Of a DNA stretch of 64,000 nucleotides, positions 1-8,173 are shown one piece after another. Positions within the stretch are counted from its first letter, which is position 1. Each line of letters opens with the position of its first letter. Source of the DNA: Actinoplanes italicus (GTDB lineage: Bacteria > Actinomycetota > Actinomycetes > Mycobacteriales > Micromonosporaceae); NCBI RefSeq assembly GCF_003001815.1, contig NZ_PVMZ01000021.1, positions 62,001-126,000 on the forward strand. Reading direction: 5' to 3'. Position numbers and translations under genes: made by a program. Under the pieces are notes generated by a model. That model saw nothing but the letters and a program-made list of their open reading frames with translations. It ran no database searches and was not told the DNA's origin.

Positions 1-80
1 TCGGCTCCGGCGATCCGGGCGGCGCGGGCGGCGTCCCCGTCGTCGAGCGAACCCGGGAAGGTGACCACACCGATCCGCAT
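1..80 (-). CDS. purQ: Phosphoribosylformylglycinamidine synthase subunit PurQ (5' part only)
   Basis: Only the first 26 codons and part of the next are in the window; the gene runs off the left edge. The minus-strand reading from the ATG at 80-78 begins MRIGVVTFPGSLDDGDAARA, the usual PurQ amino terminus (first strand of the class I glutamine amidotransferase fold, then the conserved FPG and DD). PurQ supplies ammonia from glutamine for the conversion of FGAR to FGAM in de novo purine synthesis, in complex with PurL and PurS. It starts 2 bp after the purS stop codon, so the two are almost certainly co-transcribed. The catalytic Cys and His lie outside the window and cannot be checked. Confidence 0.85.
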   Translation of the reverse strand, partial: MRIGVVTFPGSLDDGDAARAARIAGA

Positions 81-82
81 GG

Positions 83-337
83 TCAGGCGACCTCCGCCGC
101 AACGCCTTCGACGCGGATCTCGAAGTCCTCGATCACCGGGTTGGCGAGCAGCTTGTCGGCGATCTCACGGGCCCGGTCAAGGTCGGGTTCCCCGGTGAAA
201 TCGATCTCGATCCGGCGGCCGATGCGGACAGAAGAGACATCGGTGACGCCGAGCCGGGGCAGCGCATTCGCCACCGCTTGACCCTGCGGGTCCAGGATCT
301 CCGGCTTGAGCATGACGTCGACCACGACGCGAGCCAC
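83..337 (-). CDS. purS: Phosphoribosylformylglycinamidine synthase subunit PurS
   Basis: An 84-residue protein, normal for PurS, the small subunit that bridges PurL and PurQ in the FGAM synthase complex. The sequence starts VARVVVDVMLKPEILDPQG and contains the family pattern of a beta strand, the ILDPQG turn, and a second half with VRIGRRIEI and the ADKLLANPVIEDF segment. The open frame extends upstream to 490, but the GTG at 337 is preceded by AGGAG at good spacing and matches the usual PurS start, so the longer form is rejected. It is followed after 2 bp by purQ on the same strand. Confidence 0.93.
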   Translation of the reverse strand: MARVVVDVMLKPEILDPQGQAVANALPRLGVTDVSSVRIGRRIEIDFTGEPDLDRAREIADKLLANPVIEDFEIRVEGVAAEVA

Positions 338-477
338 GGGCACTCCTGACTGATAGGTGTAAGCAGCCCGAAGCCTACCCGGTGGGGCCCGCGCACAAGC
401 CGGGGGCCGGTGTCGGCAGCCCGACCCGAGCGTCAGTTGAGCTGGGCATGCACGCGTGCCGCCGGACCATCCTCCAG

Positions 478-489
478 TGATATGTATCA
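478..489. promoter_or_regulatory. Short inverted repeat in the protease promoter region
   Basis: TGATA-TG-TATCA is a perfect 5-bp inverted repeat in an AT-rich patch about 85 bp upstream of the serine protease start. It lies in the divergent gap between purS (minus) and the protease (plus), so it could be an operator or part of a promoter for either. No known regulator is recognised; function is inferred from position only. Confidence 0.3.
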
Positions 490-572
490 ATTGAACTCTG
501 GGGCGGACGGCCGTCGCGTCGTAGTTTGCATTCGTCGATTTCGATTAACTTTCCCCAGAAGGAGATCTCGAC

Positions 573-1250
573 GTGCGCATTCGACTCCTCGCCGCCGTGG
601 CCGGCGCCATCACCGCACTGGTCGCCCCCGCCGCAGCCCACGCCGACGAGCCCGTTACCCCGTACATCATCGGAGGCGGCACCGTCTCCTCCGCGCCCTG
701 GGCCGCAGCGGTCCTGAGCAACGGCAGCTTCACCTGCTCCGGCACGATCATCTCGGCGAACTACGTGCTCACCGCGCGGCACTGCGTCAACGGGACGATG
801 TCGGTACGCGTCGGCAGCGTCAACCGCACCTCGGGCGGCGTCACCCGGTCCGTGTCCGCCACCTCGACCCGTTACGACCTCGCCCTGCTGCGCCTGAGCA
901 GCTCGGTCAGCACCAGCTACATGCCGCTGTCCAGCGCGTACCCGCCGGTCGGCTCGACCAACAACATCTACGGCTGGGGCATGACCTGCTACTCCGGCTG
1001 CTCGGCGTCGACCACGCTGAAGACCGCCACGGTTCAGGTCACCTCGACGAACCAGACCGACGCGTACGGCGGCCGCGCGATCGGCAGCACGCGCATCAAC
1101 GGCAACGCGTGGCGTGGCGACTCGGGCGGCCCGCAGGTCTACAACGGAGCCCAGGTGGGCGTCGCGTCGACCGCGGACGGCCAGAGCCGCCAGTACTACG
1201 GCAGCGTCGCCTACAACCGGGCGTGGATCACCTCGGTGGCCGGCGTCTAG
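573..1250 (+). CDS. Secreted trypsin-like serine protease (family S1)
   Basis: A 225-residue chymotrypsin-fold protease. Residues 1-24 look like a Sec signal peptide (MRIR, then a long Ala/Leu/Val stretch, with AHA before the predicted cleavage). The mature chain begins near IIGGG, resembling the trypsin IVGG amino terminus. The catalytic triad is visible: His70 in LTARHC, Asp102 in RYDLALL and Ser184 in RGDSGGP. Cys55/Cys71 and Cys139/Cys143 could form disulfides. The start is GTG at 573 with a strong AGAAGGAGA Shine-Dalgarno at 557-565. It lies alone between divergent purS and convergent purB (6-bp gap). The natural substrate is unknown; an extracellular digestive or self-processing role is inferred. 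Confidence 0.9.
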   Translation: MRIRLLAAVAGAITALVAPAAAHADEPVTPYIIGGGTVSSAPWAAAVLSNGSFTCSGTIISANYVLTARHCVNGTMSVRVGSVNRTSGGVTRSVSATSTRYDLALLRLSSSVSTSYMPLSSAYPPVGSTNNIYGWGMTCYSGCSASTTLKTATVQVTSTNQTDAYGGRAIGSTRINGNAWRGDSGGPQVYNGAQVGVASTADGQSRQYYGSVAYNRAWITSVAGV

Positions 1251-1256
1251 TCGGGG

Positions 1257-2678
1257 CTAAAGGATCGGCGCGGGTGCGTACGCCGCCGCTGACGGGTGCT
1301 GAGCAACGATCTCGGCGACCCGGTCGGCGACGGCACGCACCTGCGCCGGTGCCGCTCCGACGAACGCCGCCCGGTCCGCGACCAGGGTGTCGATCTCGGC
1401 TCGTGACAGCCTGAGGCGCTCGTCGGCCGCGAGACGGTCGAACAGGTCGTTGACCGCCGCGCCCTTCTCGCGCATGGCCAGAGCCATGCCGACCGCGTGC
1501 TCCTTGATCACCTCGTGCGCGACCTCCCGGCCGACGCCCTTGCGCACCGCCGCGACCAGCACCTTCGTGGTGGCGAGGAACGGCAGGAAGCGGTCCAGCT
1601 CACGACCGATCACCGCCGGGTACGCCCCGAACTCGTCGAGCACGGTGAGGAACGTCTGGAACAGCCCGTCGGTGGCGAAGAACGCGTCCGGCAGGGCCAC
1701 CCGGCGTACCACCGAGCAGGAGACGTCACCCTCGTTCCACTGGTCGCCGGCCAGCTCACCGACCATCGACAGGTAACCGCGGACGATCACCGCGAGACCG
1801 TTGACCCGCTCCGACGACCGGGTGTTCATCTTGTGCGGCATCGCCGACGAGCCGACCTGACCGGGCTTGAACCCCTCGGTGACCAGCTCCTGGCCGACCA
1901 TCAGCCGGATCGTGGTGGCCAGCGACGACGGGCCGGCGACGATCTGGGCGAGAGCCGAGACCACGTCGAAGTCGAGCGACCGCGGGTAAACCTGGCCGAC
2001 GCTGGACAGCACCCGGTTGAAGCCGAGGTGCGCGGCCACCTTCTTCTCCAGGTCAGCGGCCTTCTCGAACGAGCCGTCGAAAAGATCCAGCTGGTCGGCC
2101 GCGGTGCCGACCGGGCCCTTGATGCCACGCAGCGGATAACGACCGATCAGATCATCGAGACGCTCGTACGCGATGAGCAGCTCCTCGGCGGCCGAGGCGA
2201 ACCGCTTGCCGAGCGTGGTGGCCTGCGCCGCCACGTTGTGCGAGCGTCCGGTCATCACCAGGTCGGAGTGCTCGACGGCGAGCGCGGTCAGGCGGGCCAG
2301 CGCGGCCACCACCCGGTCGCGGATCAGCTCGAGCGACGCACGGATCTGCAGCTGCTCGACGTTCTCCGTGAGGTCGCGGGACGTCATTCCCTTGTGGATC
2401 TGTTCGAACCCGGCCAGCTCGGAGAACTCCTCGATGCGAGCCTTCACGTCGTGCCGGGTGATCCGCTCACGCGCGGCGATCGACTCGAGGTCGACCCGGT
2501 CGAGCACCGCCTCATACGCCTCGACGGCGCCGTCGGGCACGTCGACGCCGAGATCACGCTGGGCCTTGAGGACCGCCAGCCAGAGCTTGCGCTCCATCCG
2601 GATCTTCTCCTCCGGGGACCAGAGGGTGACGAGGTCGGCGGAGGCGTACCGGGCGGCGAGCACGTTCGGGATGGTCAC
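1257..2678 (-). CDS. purB: Adenylosuccinate lyase PurB
   Basis: A 473-residue member of the fumarase/aspartase superfamily. It cleaves SAICAR to AICAR and adenylosuccinate to AMP, both with release of fumarate. The superfamily signature is SSAMPHKMN at residues 277-285 on the flexible catalytic loop, and the second conserved region TGRSHNVAAQATT (about 143-155) carries the general-acid histidine. Length and motif order are normal. The start is GTG at 2678, overlapping the stop of the upstream MFS gene in a GTGA arrangement. purB is therefore translationally coupled to an arsR-MFS pair, which is unusual for a housekeeping purine gene. Confidence 0.96.
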   Translation of the reverse strand: MTIPNVLAARYASADLVTLWSPEEKIRMERKLWLAVLKAQRDLGVDVPDGAVEAYEAVLDRVDLESIAARERITRHDVKARIEEFSELAGFEQIHKGMTSRDLTENVEQLQIRASLELIRDRVVAALARLTALAVEHSDLVMTGRSHNVAAQATTLGKRFASAAEELLIAYERLDDLIGRYPLRGIKGPVGTAADQLDLFDGSFEKAADLEKKVAAHLGFNRVLSSVGQVYPRSLDFDVVSALAQIVAGPSSLATTIRLMVGQELVTEGFKPGQVGSSAMPHKMNTRSSERVNGLAVIVRGYLSMVGELAGDQWNEGDVSCSVVRRVALPDAFFATDGLFQTFLTVLDEFGAYPAVIGRELDRFLPFLATTKVLVAAVRKGVGREVAHEVIKEHAVGMALAMREKGAAVNDLFDRLAADERLRLSRAEIDTLVADRAAFVGAAPAQVRAVADRVAEIVAQHPSAAAYAPAPIL

Positions 2679-3919
2679 GGGACCGATTCTGTCACGGGCC
2701 GCGGCCCGTCCTCCGGCAGCCGGTGACGCAGGGTGCGTACGTCACGGCTGGCCAGCATGCCCAGCACCGCGACGACGGCCACCACTCCGGCCCCGATCAG
2801 GGCCGTCCGAAGACCGGTCACCTCGGCGATCGGGCCGATCACCACCTGCCCCAGGGGAATCGCGGCGAAAGAGCCGACCATGTCGTACGAGTAGACGCGC
2901 GCCAGCCGGTCGGCGGGCACGTGTTCCTGCATCGTGGTCTCCCAGGCGATCCCGAACTGTTCGAGTGTCAGACCGGTCACGAACATGGCCAGGAACAGCG
3001 CCCAGAGCTGCGGATAGCCGCCCAGCACGAACAGCGGCAGCGCCATGCCGAAACAGCTGACCACTCCGACGAGCAGCAGCCGGCGCAACTTCAGGCGCAT
3101 GGCCAGCACCGCTCCGAGAAGCATTCCGGCAGTCTCGGCGGCGAGCACCAGCCCCCAGGCCGGGCGGCCGATGGTCTGGTCGGCAACGGCCGGGCCTAGC
3201 ACGTAGAGCCCACCGGTCCACGCCGCGTTGAGCAGCGAGAATCCGACCACCACCACCCACAGCCATGTGCGGGACCGGAATTCCGACCACCCGGTCCGCA
3301 GGTCGGCGAGCACGTTCGAGCGCTCCCCCGACCGGGCCGGCATGGGGACCCGGACCAGAGCGAAACAGAACCCGGCGACGACGAACGCGGCCGCGTCGAC
3401 GGCGATCCCCACACCGGGGCCGGTCGACGCGACCACCACGCCGGCGATCGGGGAGCCGAGGACCATCGCGCTGTTCAGGCAGATCCGGCTGAGAGCGATG
3501 GCCTGCAGGCGCATCCTCTCGGGCACGGTCGACGGCAACAGTGCCGCGCTGGCCGGGAGCGCCACCGCGCTGGCCACACCGTTCGCCACCGACAGGGCAA
3601 TCAGCAGCGGGATCGTCGCGGACCCGGTCAGCACCAGGACAGCGACCGCCGCCTGGGTCGCCGCCGCGGCGGCGTTCGACCCGACCATCAGCAGGTGCCG
3701 CGGCAGCCGGTCGGCCAGCACCCCGCCGAAGAGCAGGAACAGCACGTTGGCCAGGGTGCGGGCGCCGACGACGAGGCCCAGGTCACGGGCCGAACCGGTC
3801 AGGTCGAGGACGGCGAAGGCGAGGGCGATCGGCGCGAACGAATTGCCCAGCGCGTTGACGGTGCGGCCGGCGAGCAGGAATCGGTACGGGATGTGCCGCA
3901 GCGGCGCGAGCGCGTTCAC
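2675..3919 (-). CDS. MFS transporter (12-segment drug/efflux-like)
   Basis: A 414-residue integral membrane protein of the major facilitator superfamily. About 12 hydrophobic segments are visible in two halves separated by a charged loop near residues 195-225. The loop after TM2 reads FGGVLADRLPRHLLM, matching MFS motif A (GxLaDrxGrR-like). The start is GTG at 3919 overlapping the arsR stop (GTGA), and the stop overlaps the purB start. Pairing with an ArsR-type repressor suggests inducible efflux, as in the MFS_3 (enterobactin-exporter-like) group. The substrate cannot be read from sequence. Confidence 0.85.
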   Translation of the reverse strand: MNALAPLRHIPYRFLLAGRTVNALGNSFAPIALAFAVLDLTGSARDLGLVVGARTLANVLFLLFGGVLADRLPRHLLMVGSNAAAAATQAAVAVLVLTGSATIPLLIALSVANGVASAVALPASAALLPSTVPERMRLQAIALSRICLNSAMVLGSPIAGVVVASTGPGVGIAVDAAAFVVAGFCFALVRVPMPARSGERSNVLADLRTGWSEFRSRTWLWVVVVGFSLLNAAWTGGLYVLGPAVADQTIGRPAWGLVLAAETAGMLLGAVLAMRLKLRRLLLVGVVSCFGMALPLFVLGGYPQLWALFLAMFVTGLTLEQFGIAWETTMQEHVPADRLARVYSYDMVGSFAAIPLGQVVIGPIAEVTGLRTALIGAGVVAVVAVLGMLASRDVRTLRHRLPEDGPRPVTESVP

Positions 3920-4446
3920 TCCGCCGCCTCCTCTCGCAGCTGGAACATGCCGACCGTCGTGCTGGTGCGGACAGTGCCGGGAGTACGTGGCGGCCGGGCA
4001 GCCCGGTGAAGGTCGTCAACGGCCTCCGAGATCCGGTCGCGGATGCTCAGCCAGACATCGGGCTCGACCCAGAAGTCACCGTCGGCGAACAGACCCGCGC
4101 CCTCGACGAAGCGGGCGTCAGCGCTGCGCCGGATCAGCTCGTGGGCGAGCGTGGCGAGCTCAGCGCGGCGTTGCTCGTCAGACCAGGGCGCGCGGGGCTC
4201 GCTGTGTACGTCGTACCGGTATCTCTTGGCCACGCCACCGCGGATCTTCTCCTCGCCGGCCACCACGATCAGGCCGCCGGAGAGAAGGTTGCGCAGGTGG
4301 TAACTGGCGTTGGCGTGGGTGAGCCCGAGCTCGCGGGCGACCTCGGCCGCGGTCATCTCCGCGCCGGTCAGCAGCGACATGATCTGCAGCCGGACCGGGT
4401 GGGCCAGCGCTCGTAGCGCAGCCGTCTCGCCGCCTCCCAAAGACAT
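3916..4446 (-). CDS. ArsR-family helix-turn-helix regulator
   Basis: A 176-residue regulator with an amino-terminal winged helix (about residues 7-70). It includes LAHPVRLQIMSLL and the recognition region AAEVARELGLTHANASYHL, followed by a wing around VAKRYRYDV and a longer effector or dimerisation tail. There is no metal-binding CVC motif, so a ligand other than a metal is likely. The open frame extends to 4626, but ATG 4446 begins MSLGGGETAALRAL, right before the domain, and leaves the promoter free. It is the first gene of a GTGA-coupled arsR-MFS-purB operon and is divergent from the SCP2-like gene. It probably represses its own operon. Confidence 0.8.
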   Translation of the reverse strand: MSLGGGETAALRALAHPVRLQIMSLLTGAEMTAAEVARELGLTHANASYHLRNLLSGGLIVVAGEEKIRGGVAKRYRYDVHSEPRAPWSDEQRRAELATLAHELIRRSADARFVEGAGLFADGDFWVEPDVWLSIRDRISEAVDDLHRAARPPRTPGTVRTSTTVGMFQLREEAAE

Positions 4447-4465
4447 GTTGGGCAGTCTAAGGACG

Positions 4466-4500
4466 CACTCCCCCAACTGTCCAATGGTTATTTGGGAGTG
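4466..4500. promoter_or_regulatory. Inverted repeat between arsR and SCP2-like gene (candidate operator)
   Basis: CACTCCC at 4466-4472 and GGGAGTG at 4494-4500 are perfect 7-bp arms separated by 21 bp. They lie 20-54 bp upstream of the arsR start, inside the 127-bp divergent gap. ArsR-family proteins bind such interrupted palindromes over their own promoters. That this one binds the adjacent regulator is inference. Confidence 0.45.
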
Positions 4501-4573
4501 GCACACTGCACGAACACGCGGCATTCTCGCTAAAGTTACCGGCGGGTAAACCGGCATTCCGAAAGGCTTACTG

Positions 4574-5026
4574 ATGACTGATTTCAGCCCCGAGGCGCTT
4601 TCCGCGATCGGCCCGAAGGAGTTCACTCAGCTCGTCAAGTCGACGCCGGACTCCAAGATCACTGAGGTGATGGGCTCGGAGCGGCGTACAAAGATCCTCG
4701 ACGAGGTCTTCAACCGGATGCCCACACTCTTCCGCGCCGACCGGGCCGGCGACACCGCCACCGTGATCCACTGGATCATCACGGGCGGCCCCGAGGGCGC
4801 CTCGGACACCTACGAGACGGTGATCGAGAAGGCGACCTGCACCGTGACCAGCACCCCGGTCCGCGACCCAAAGCTGGCGATGACCATGGACGGCCTGACC
4901 TTCCTCAAGATCGTCTCCGGCACCGGCAACCCGGTGATGCTGTTCATGACCGGCAAGATCAAAACCAAGGGCGACGTCACCCTGGCCACGAGCATCCCCA
5001 AGCTCTTCGACATCCCCAAGGGCTGA
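4574..5026 (+). CDS. SCP2-like sterol-binding-domain protein
   Basis: A 150-residue soluble protein resembling the SCP2 sterol/lipid-transfer fold. It has LFRADRAGDTATVIHWIITG (ligand-cavity strands), then DTYETVIEKATCTV, then the family-like segment LTFLKIVSGTGNPVMLFMTGKIKTKGD followed by KLFDIPKG. ATG 4574 is preceded by GAAAGG at 4561-4566. The gene is divergent from arsR, shares its promoter gap, and is followed by a long repeat-filled intergenic region. It could bind a hydrophobic substrate of the adjacent efflux system, but that is inferred from position only. Confidence 0.72.
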   Translation: MTDFSPEALSAIGPKEFTQLVKSTPDSKITEVMGSERRTKILDEVFNRMPTLFRADRAGDTATVIHWIITGGPEGASDTYETVIEKATCTVTSTPVRDPKLAMTMDGLTFLKIVSGTGNPVMLFMTGKIKTKGDVTLATSIPKLFDIPKG

Positions 5027-5834
5027 CCCCGCCCCATCTCACCTTCTCCACCGCAATCCGCCATCTCGCCCCACCGCCGCCATGCACCACCGCGACGCAT
5101 GGCTTCCATGCACCACCGCAACGCACCACCGCCCATGCACCACCGCAACGCACCACCGCCCATGCACCACCGCAACACACCGTCCCATGCACCACCGCAA
5201 CACACCGTCGCTATCCACCACCTCCGCATTACCGCCACCTGCACTCACCACCTCCACGTCAGACCTTGTGAGTTTCGGTCGCCCCAGGCGGCGCAAGCCC
5301 ACAAGATCTGGTGCCGGAAGCGCGGAAGCGCGGAAGCGCGGAAGCGCGGAAGCGCGGAAGCGCGGAGCGAAAGCCGCAGATTATGTGGAAATCGGGCGCC
5401 TCGTGCGGCGAAACCTACAAGATCGACGTGTGGAGAGGGCGGCACCGAACGAGGCCGCAGATCATGTGGACTTCGGGCGCCTCGGGCGGCGGAAGTCCAC
5501 AAGTTCGGCGCGGAAGGAAGACGGCACCGAACGAGGCCACAGATCATGTCGACTTCGGGCGCCTCGGGCGGCGGAAGTCCACAAGATCGGCGCGGAAGGA
5601 AGACGGCACCGAACGAGGCCACAGATCATGTCGACTTCGGGCGCCTCAGGCGGCGGAAGTCCACAAGATCGGCGCGGAAGGAAGACGGCACCGAACGAGG
5701 CCGCAAATCATGTGGACTTCGGGCGCCTCGGGCGGCGGAAGCTCACAAGATCGACGCGGGGCGAGGTACGGCCGGGCGAGGTACAGCCGGGCGAGGTACG
5801 GCCGGGCGGGGCAGGGTAGGTCGGTGTGGCGGCG
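5027..5834. repeat. Repeat-dense intergenic region between convergent genes
   Basis: This 808-bp gap between the SCP2-like gene and the response regulator holds at least four kinds of repeat. 5082-5210 has a degenerate 25-27-bp tandem repeat (core ATGCACCACCGCAACGCACC). 5313-5366 has about six copies of the 8-mer CGCGGAAG. 5262-5308, 5379-5424, 5460-5506, 5542-5588, 5624-5670 and 5706-5752 are 46-47-bp imperfect palindromes. 5441-5768 is an 82-bp tandem array carrying the last four. A short GAGGTACRGCCGGGC repeat closes the region (about 5764-5812). Open frames here change character with each repeat and match no family, so I see no gene. Confidence 0.8.
5441..5768. repeat. 82-bp tandem repeat array (four units)
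   Basis: The string GGCACCGAACGAGGCC recurs at 5441, 5523, 5605 and 5687, exactly 82 bp apart. Each unit contains one 47-bp palindrome plus a 35-bp linker (GGCGCGGAAGGAAGAC...). Units two and three are nearly identical, while the outer ones have several substitutions, as expected for amplification from the centre. Confidence 0.9.
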
Positions 5835-6479
5835 TCAGAGGAGTCCGCGGTCTCGGGCGTAGATCGCGGCCTGGGTTCGGTCGCGGAGGCCGAGGCGGGA
5901 CAGAATGTTCGAGACATGGTTCTTGACCGTTCCCTCGCTCACGAAGAGCCTCGCCGCGATCTCACGGTTGGTGGCGCCTCGGGCGATCAGCCGTAGGACC
6001 GCCTGTTCCCGATCGGTCAGGTCTACGCGGGGTGTCGCCGCCACCGGACTCCGGTCCAGGGCCGTGACGAGCCGCTGCAGCACCGCGCTGTCGTGCTGGT
6101 CGACGCCCGCGCTCGCCAGCCTGATCGCCCGGGCCAGGTCCTTCGGCGGCAGGTCCTTGAGCAGGTAGCCACCGGTCCCGGCCCGCAGTGCCCGGACGAC
6201 GTACTCCTCGTCGTCGAAGGTGGTCAGCATCAGCACCCGGCAGGCCGGCAGTCGCTCGCGCAGCAGCTCAGCGGCCCGCAACCCGTCCAGGACCGGCATC
6301 CGGACGTCCATCAGCACCACGTCTGGTGTGGTGGCGAGGGCCAGTTCGACGGCGGCACGGCCGTCCGCCGCGGTGCCCACCACCTCGATGCCCGGCTCGA
6401 TGCTCAGCAGCGATGCGATGCCCTCCCGGATCAGAGCCTGGTCATCGGCGACCAGCACACGAACCGACTCGCCGTTCAC
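5835..6479 (-). CDS. NarL/LuxR-family response regulator
   Basis: A 214-residue two-domain regulator. The receiver domain (about 6-122) has the acidic pocket ADD (11-13), the phospho-acceptor Asp58 in VVLMDVRMP, the switch Thr in MLTTFDD and the conserved Lys in YLLKDLP. The LuxR-type HTH (about 153-210) contains LTDREQAVLRLIARG and TNREIAARLFVSEGTVKNH. It follows the histidine kinase gene on the same strand but is separated from it by 367 bp of low-complexity sequence. Sequence does not show which genes it controls. Confidence 0.93.
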   Translation of the reverse strand: MNGESVRVLVADDQALIREGIASLLSIEPGIEVVGTAADGRAAVELALATTPDVVLMDVRMPVLDGLRAAELLRERLPACRVLMLTTFDDEEYVVRALRAGTGGYLLKDLPPKDLARAIRLASAGVDQHDSAVLQRLVTALDRSPVAATPRVDLTDREQAVLRLIARGATNREIAARLFVSEGTVKNHVSNILSRLGLRDRTQAAIYARDRGLL

Positions 6480-6846
6480 CGCGCCGCCACCGGAATCCTC
6501 ATCGCGCCACCAGAACCCACGCCGCCACCGGAACCCCCATCACTCACCGCACCCACCAGAACCGCACCCCACTAAAGAAAGCCGCACCCCACCAAGAAGC
6601 CACCCCCACCAAAGAGCCGCGGCCCACCAAAAGCCGCACCCCACCGGGCCTGCCACCGCCACCAGGACCCGCACCGCTCACCGGGCCGCCGCCGAAGCCG
6701 CGCCGCTCACCGGCCCACCAGCAAAGCCACGCACCTGGTCACCGCCGGAACCCCGCCACCCACCGAACCGCCGCCGGAACCCCGCCACCCACCGGGCCGC
6801 CGCCAGAACCCCGCCGCGCACCGAACCACGGCCAGAAACCCGCCGC
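6480..6846. repeat. Low-complexity gap with 29-bp tandem repeats between regulator and kinase
   Basis: This gap consists of CCACC/CCGCC-rich sequence. Near the kinase end a degenerate repeat with a 29-bp period is clear: GCCACCC or its variant GCCGCKC starts at 6755, 6784, 6813 and 6842. The last copy enters the 3' end of the kinase gene. Other motifs such as CCGCACCCCACCA recur less regularly at 6560-6640. All frames are Pro/Arg-rich and carry no domain, so I see no gene. Confidence 0.65.
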
Positions 6847-7995
6847 TCACCGGGCCGCCGCCGGGACGCTTGCCGTGATCCGCGTGCCCTGGCCGGGACT
6901 CGATTCGACCCGCACGGTCCCGCCCAAGGCTGCCAGGCGCTCACGCATCCCGGACAGGCCGCCGCCGGAGGTGGCGTCCGGCTCGAAACCGCGGCCGTCG
7001 TCCTCCACCTCGAGCACCGCGTCGTCCCCGGCGTTGCGGAACGCCACCCGGACCAGGCCCGCGTCGGCGTGCCGGCGGGCGTTGGTCAGTGCCTCCTGGG
7101 CGACCCGGTACAGCGCCTCCGGGCCGGCGCGGCCGGGCACGTCCGGGCCGTCGACGTCGAGGACCACCCGGAAGTCCGGGTCGTCCAGGCCTTCGACCAG
7201 CGCGTACAGGGCTGCGGCCAGGGAGAACGGCTCGGCTCGGAGGGCGCCGACGGACTCGCGTACCTCCCGTAGGGCACGTCCGGCGGTCCGGCGCGCGTCG
7301 GCGACCGCACGGTCGGCTGTCGACGGGTCCCGCTCGCGGAACGCCTCGGCCTTCGCGAGCTGCACACTGATGGCGGTCAGATGGTGGCCGACGCTGTCGT
7401 GGATGTCGCGGGCCAGGCGGTTGCGCTCGCTTGCGGCGCTCAGCTCGGCGACCCGCTGCTGTGTCGCGGTCAGCTCCTCGACCAGGCGTTCCGCCTGCAA
7501 CCGGCTGCGCCGCTGTTCGGTAGCGATCGACGCGGTGGCCACCGTCAGTGCCAGCCCGATGAAGAGCATGAACAGGTCGGAGACGACCTCCGGATCGGGC
7601 TTCCCACCGGTGACCGCGCTGGCCCGGATCAGGGCCGCGACGACGTAGACGGCCGCCAGGCTGATTCCGGCGGCTCGACCCAGGTAGAGGTACGCGAAGA
7701 ACGGCACCAGCACGTAGAGGGCCCGGGAGAATCCCGCGCCGTCGGCGGAGTGCACCACCTCCAGCAGCACCATCCGGACCAGCAGCAGGGATGCCGCCCA
7801 GTTCCGGGACCGCGGCCGCCGCCAGTCCACCTGTTCGACGACCAGCAGCGCGGCCAGCCCGGCGAGGAAGATCGCGAGCTCACGGCCCGACCAGTCGGGG
7901 GCCAGTCCGGCGCCGACGTAGTAGATCCCGGTGAGCATCACTGCGATGTAGAGGAGCGAGGCCATCCAGCGCAGTGGCGGAGCATCAACAGCCAT
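6847..7995 (-). CDS. Sensor histidine kinase (NarL-type, HisKA_3)
   Basis: A 382-residue membrane kinase. Residues 11-155 contain about five hydrophobic segments forming a membrane sensor without a large extracellular domain. A short coiled linker (160-190) precedes the HisKA_3 dimerisation segment SERNRLARDIHDSVGHHL, with phospho-acceptor His199. The ATPase domain shows EALTNARRHA (N box), DDGRGF (G1) and GLSGMRERLAALGG (G2). It pairs with the downstream response regulator on the same strand. The last codons lie inside a 29-bp repeat that fills the gap to that regulator. The signal is unknown. Confidence 0.9.
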   Translation of the reverse strand: MAVDAPPLRWMASLLYIAVMLTGIYYVGAGLAPDWSGRELAIFLAGLAALLVVEQVDWRRPRSRNWAASLLLVRMVLLEVVHSADGAGFSRALYVLVPFFAYLYLGRAAGISLAAVYVVAALIRASAVTGGKPDPEVVSDLFMLFIGLALTVATASIATEQRRSRLQAERLVEELTATQQRVAELSAASERNRLARDIHDSVGHHLTAISVQLAKAEAFRERDPSTADRAVADARRTAGRALREVRESVGALRAEPFSLAAALYALVEGLDDPDFRVVLDVDGPDVPGRAGPEALYRVAQEALTNARRHADAGLVRVAFRNAGDDAVLEVEDDGRGFEPDATSGGGLSGMRERLAALGGTVRVESSPGQGTRITASVPAAAR

Positions 7996-8173
7996 GACGC
8001 CACGCTAGGTGACGCCGACCTGGCCGGACCACCGCTGCCGTCGATGTCTGGCCACAGGTCATGTGCCGTTCGGACGTCACTGTCCGGCGAAGATGCGCCG
8101 CGCGGCACTGTCCCCGCCGAGGGTGGCCCGGCCAACGTTTCCGGCATCGAAGCCGGAACCAAGGAGCCGTACC

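Noticed and set aside
5441..5768. CRISPR array
   Set aside because: Repeats and spacers are both conserved (82-bp unit repeated as a whole), the repeats are palindromes longer than CRISPR repeats, and no cas genes are present.
5082..5926. Long plus-strand frames with repeated MHHRNAPPP
   Set aside because: They consist of tandem repeats and palindromes, change composition with each repeat and have no ribosome site.
8009..8173. Upstream extension of the membrane protein at 8174
   Set aside because: The extension is not hydrophobic or conserved-looking, and the AAGGAG ribosome site fits GTG 8174.
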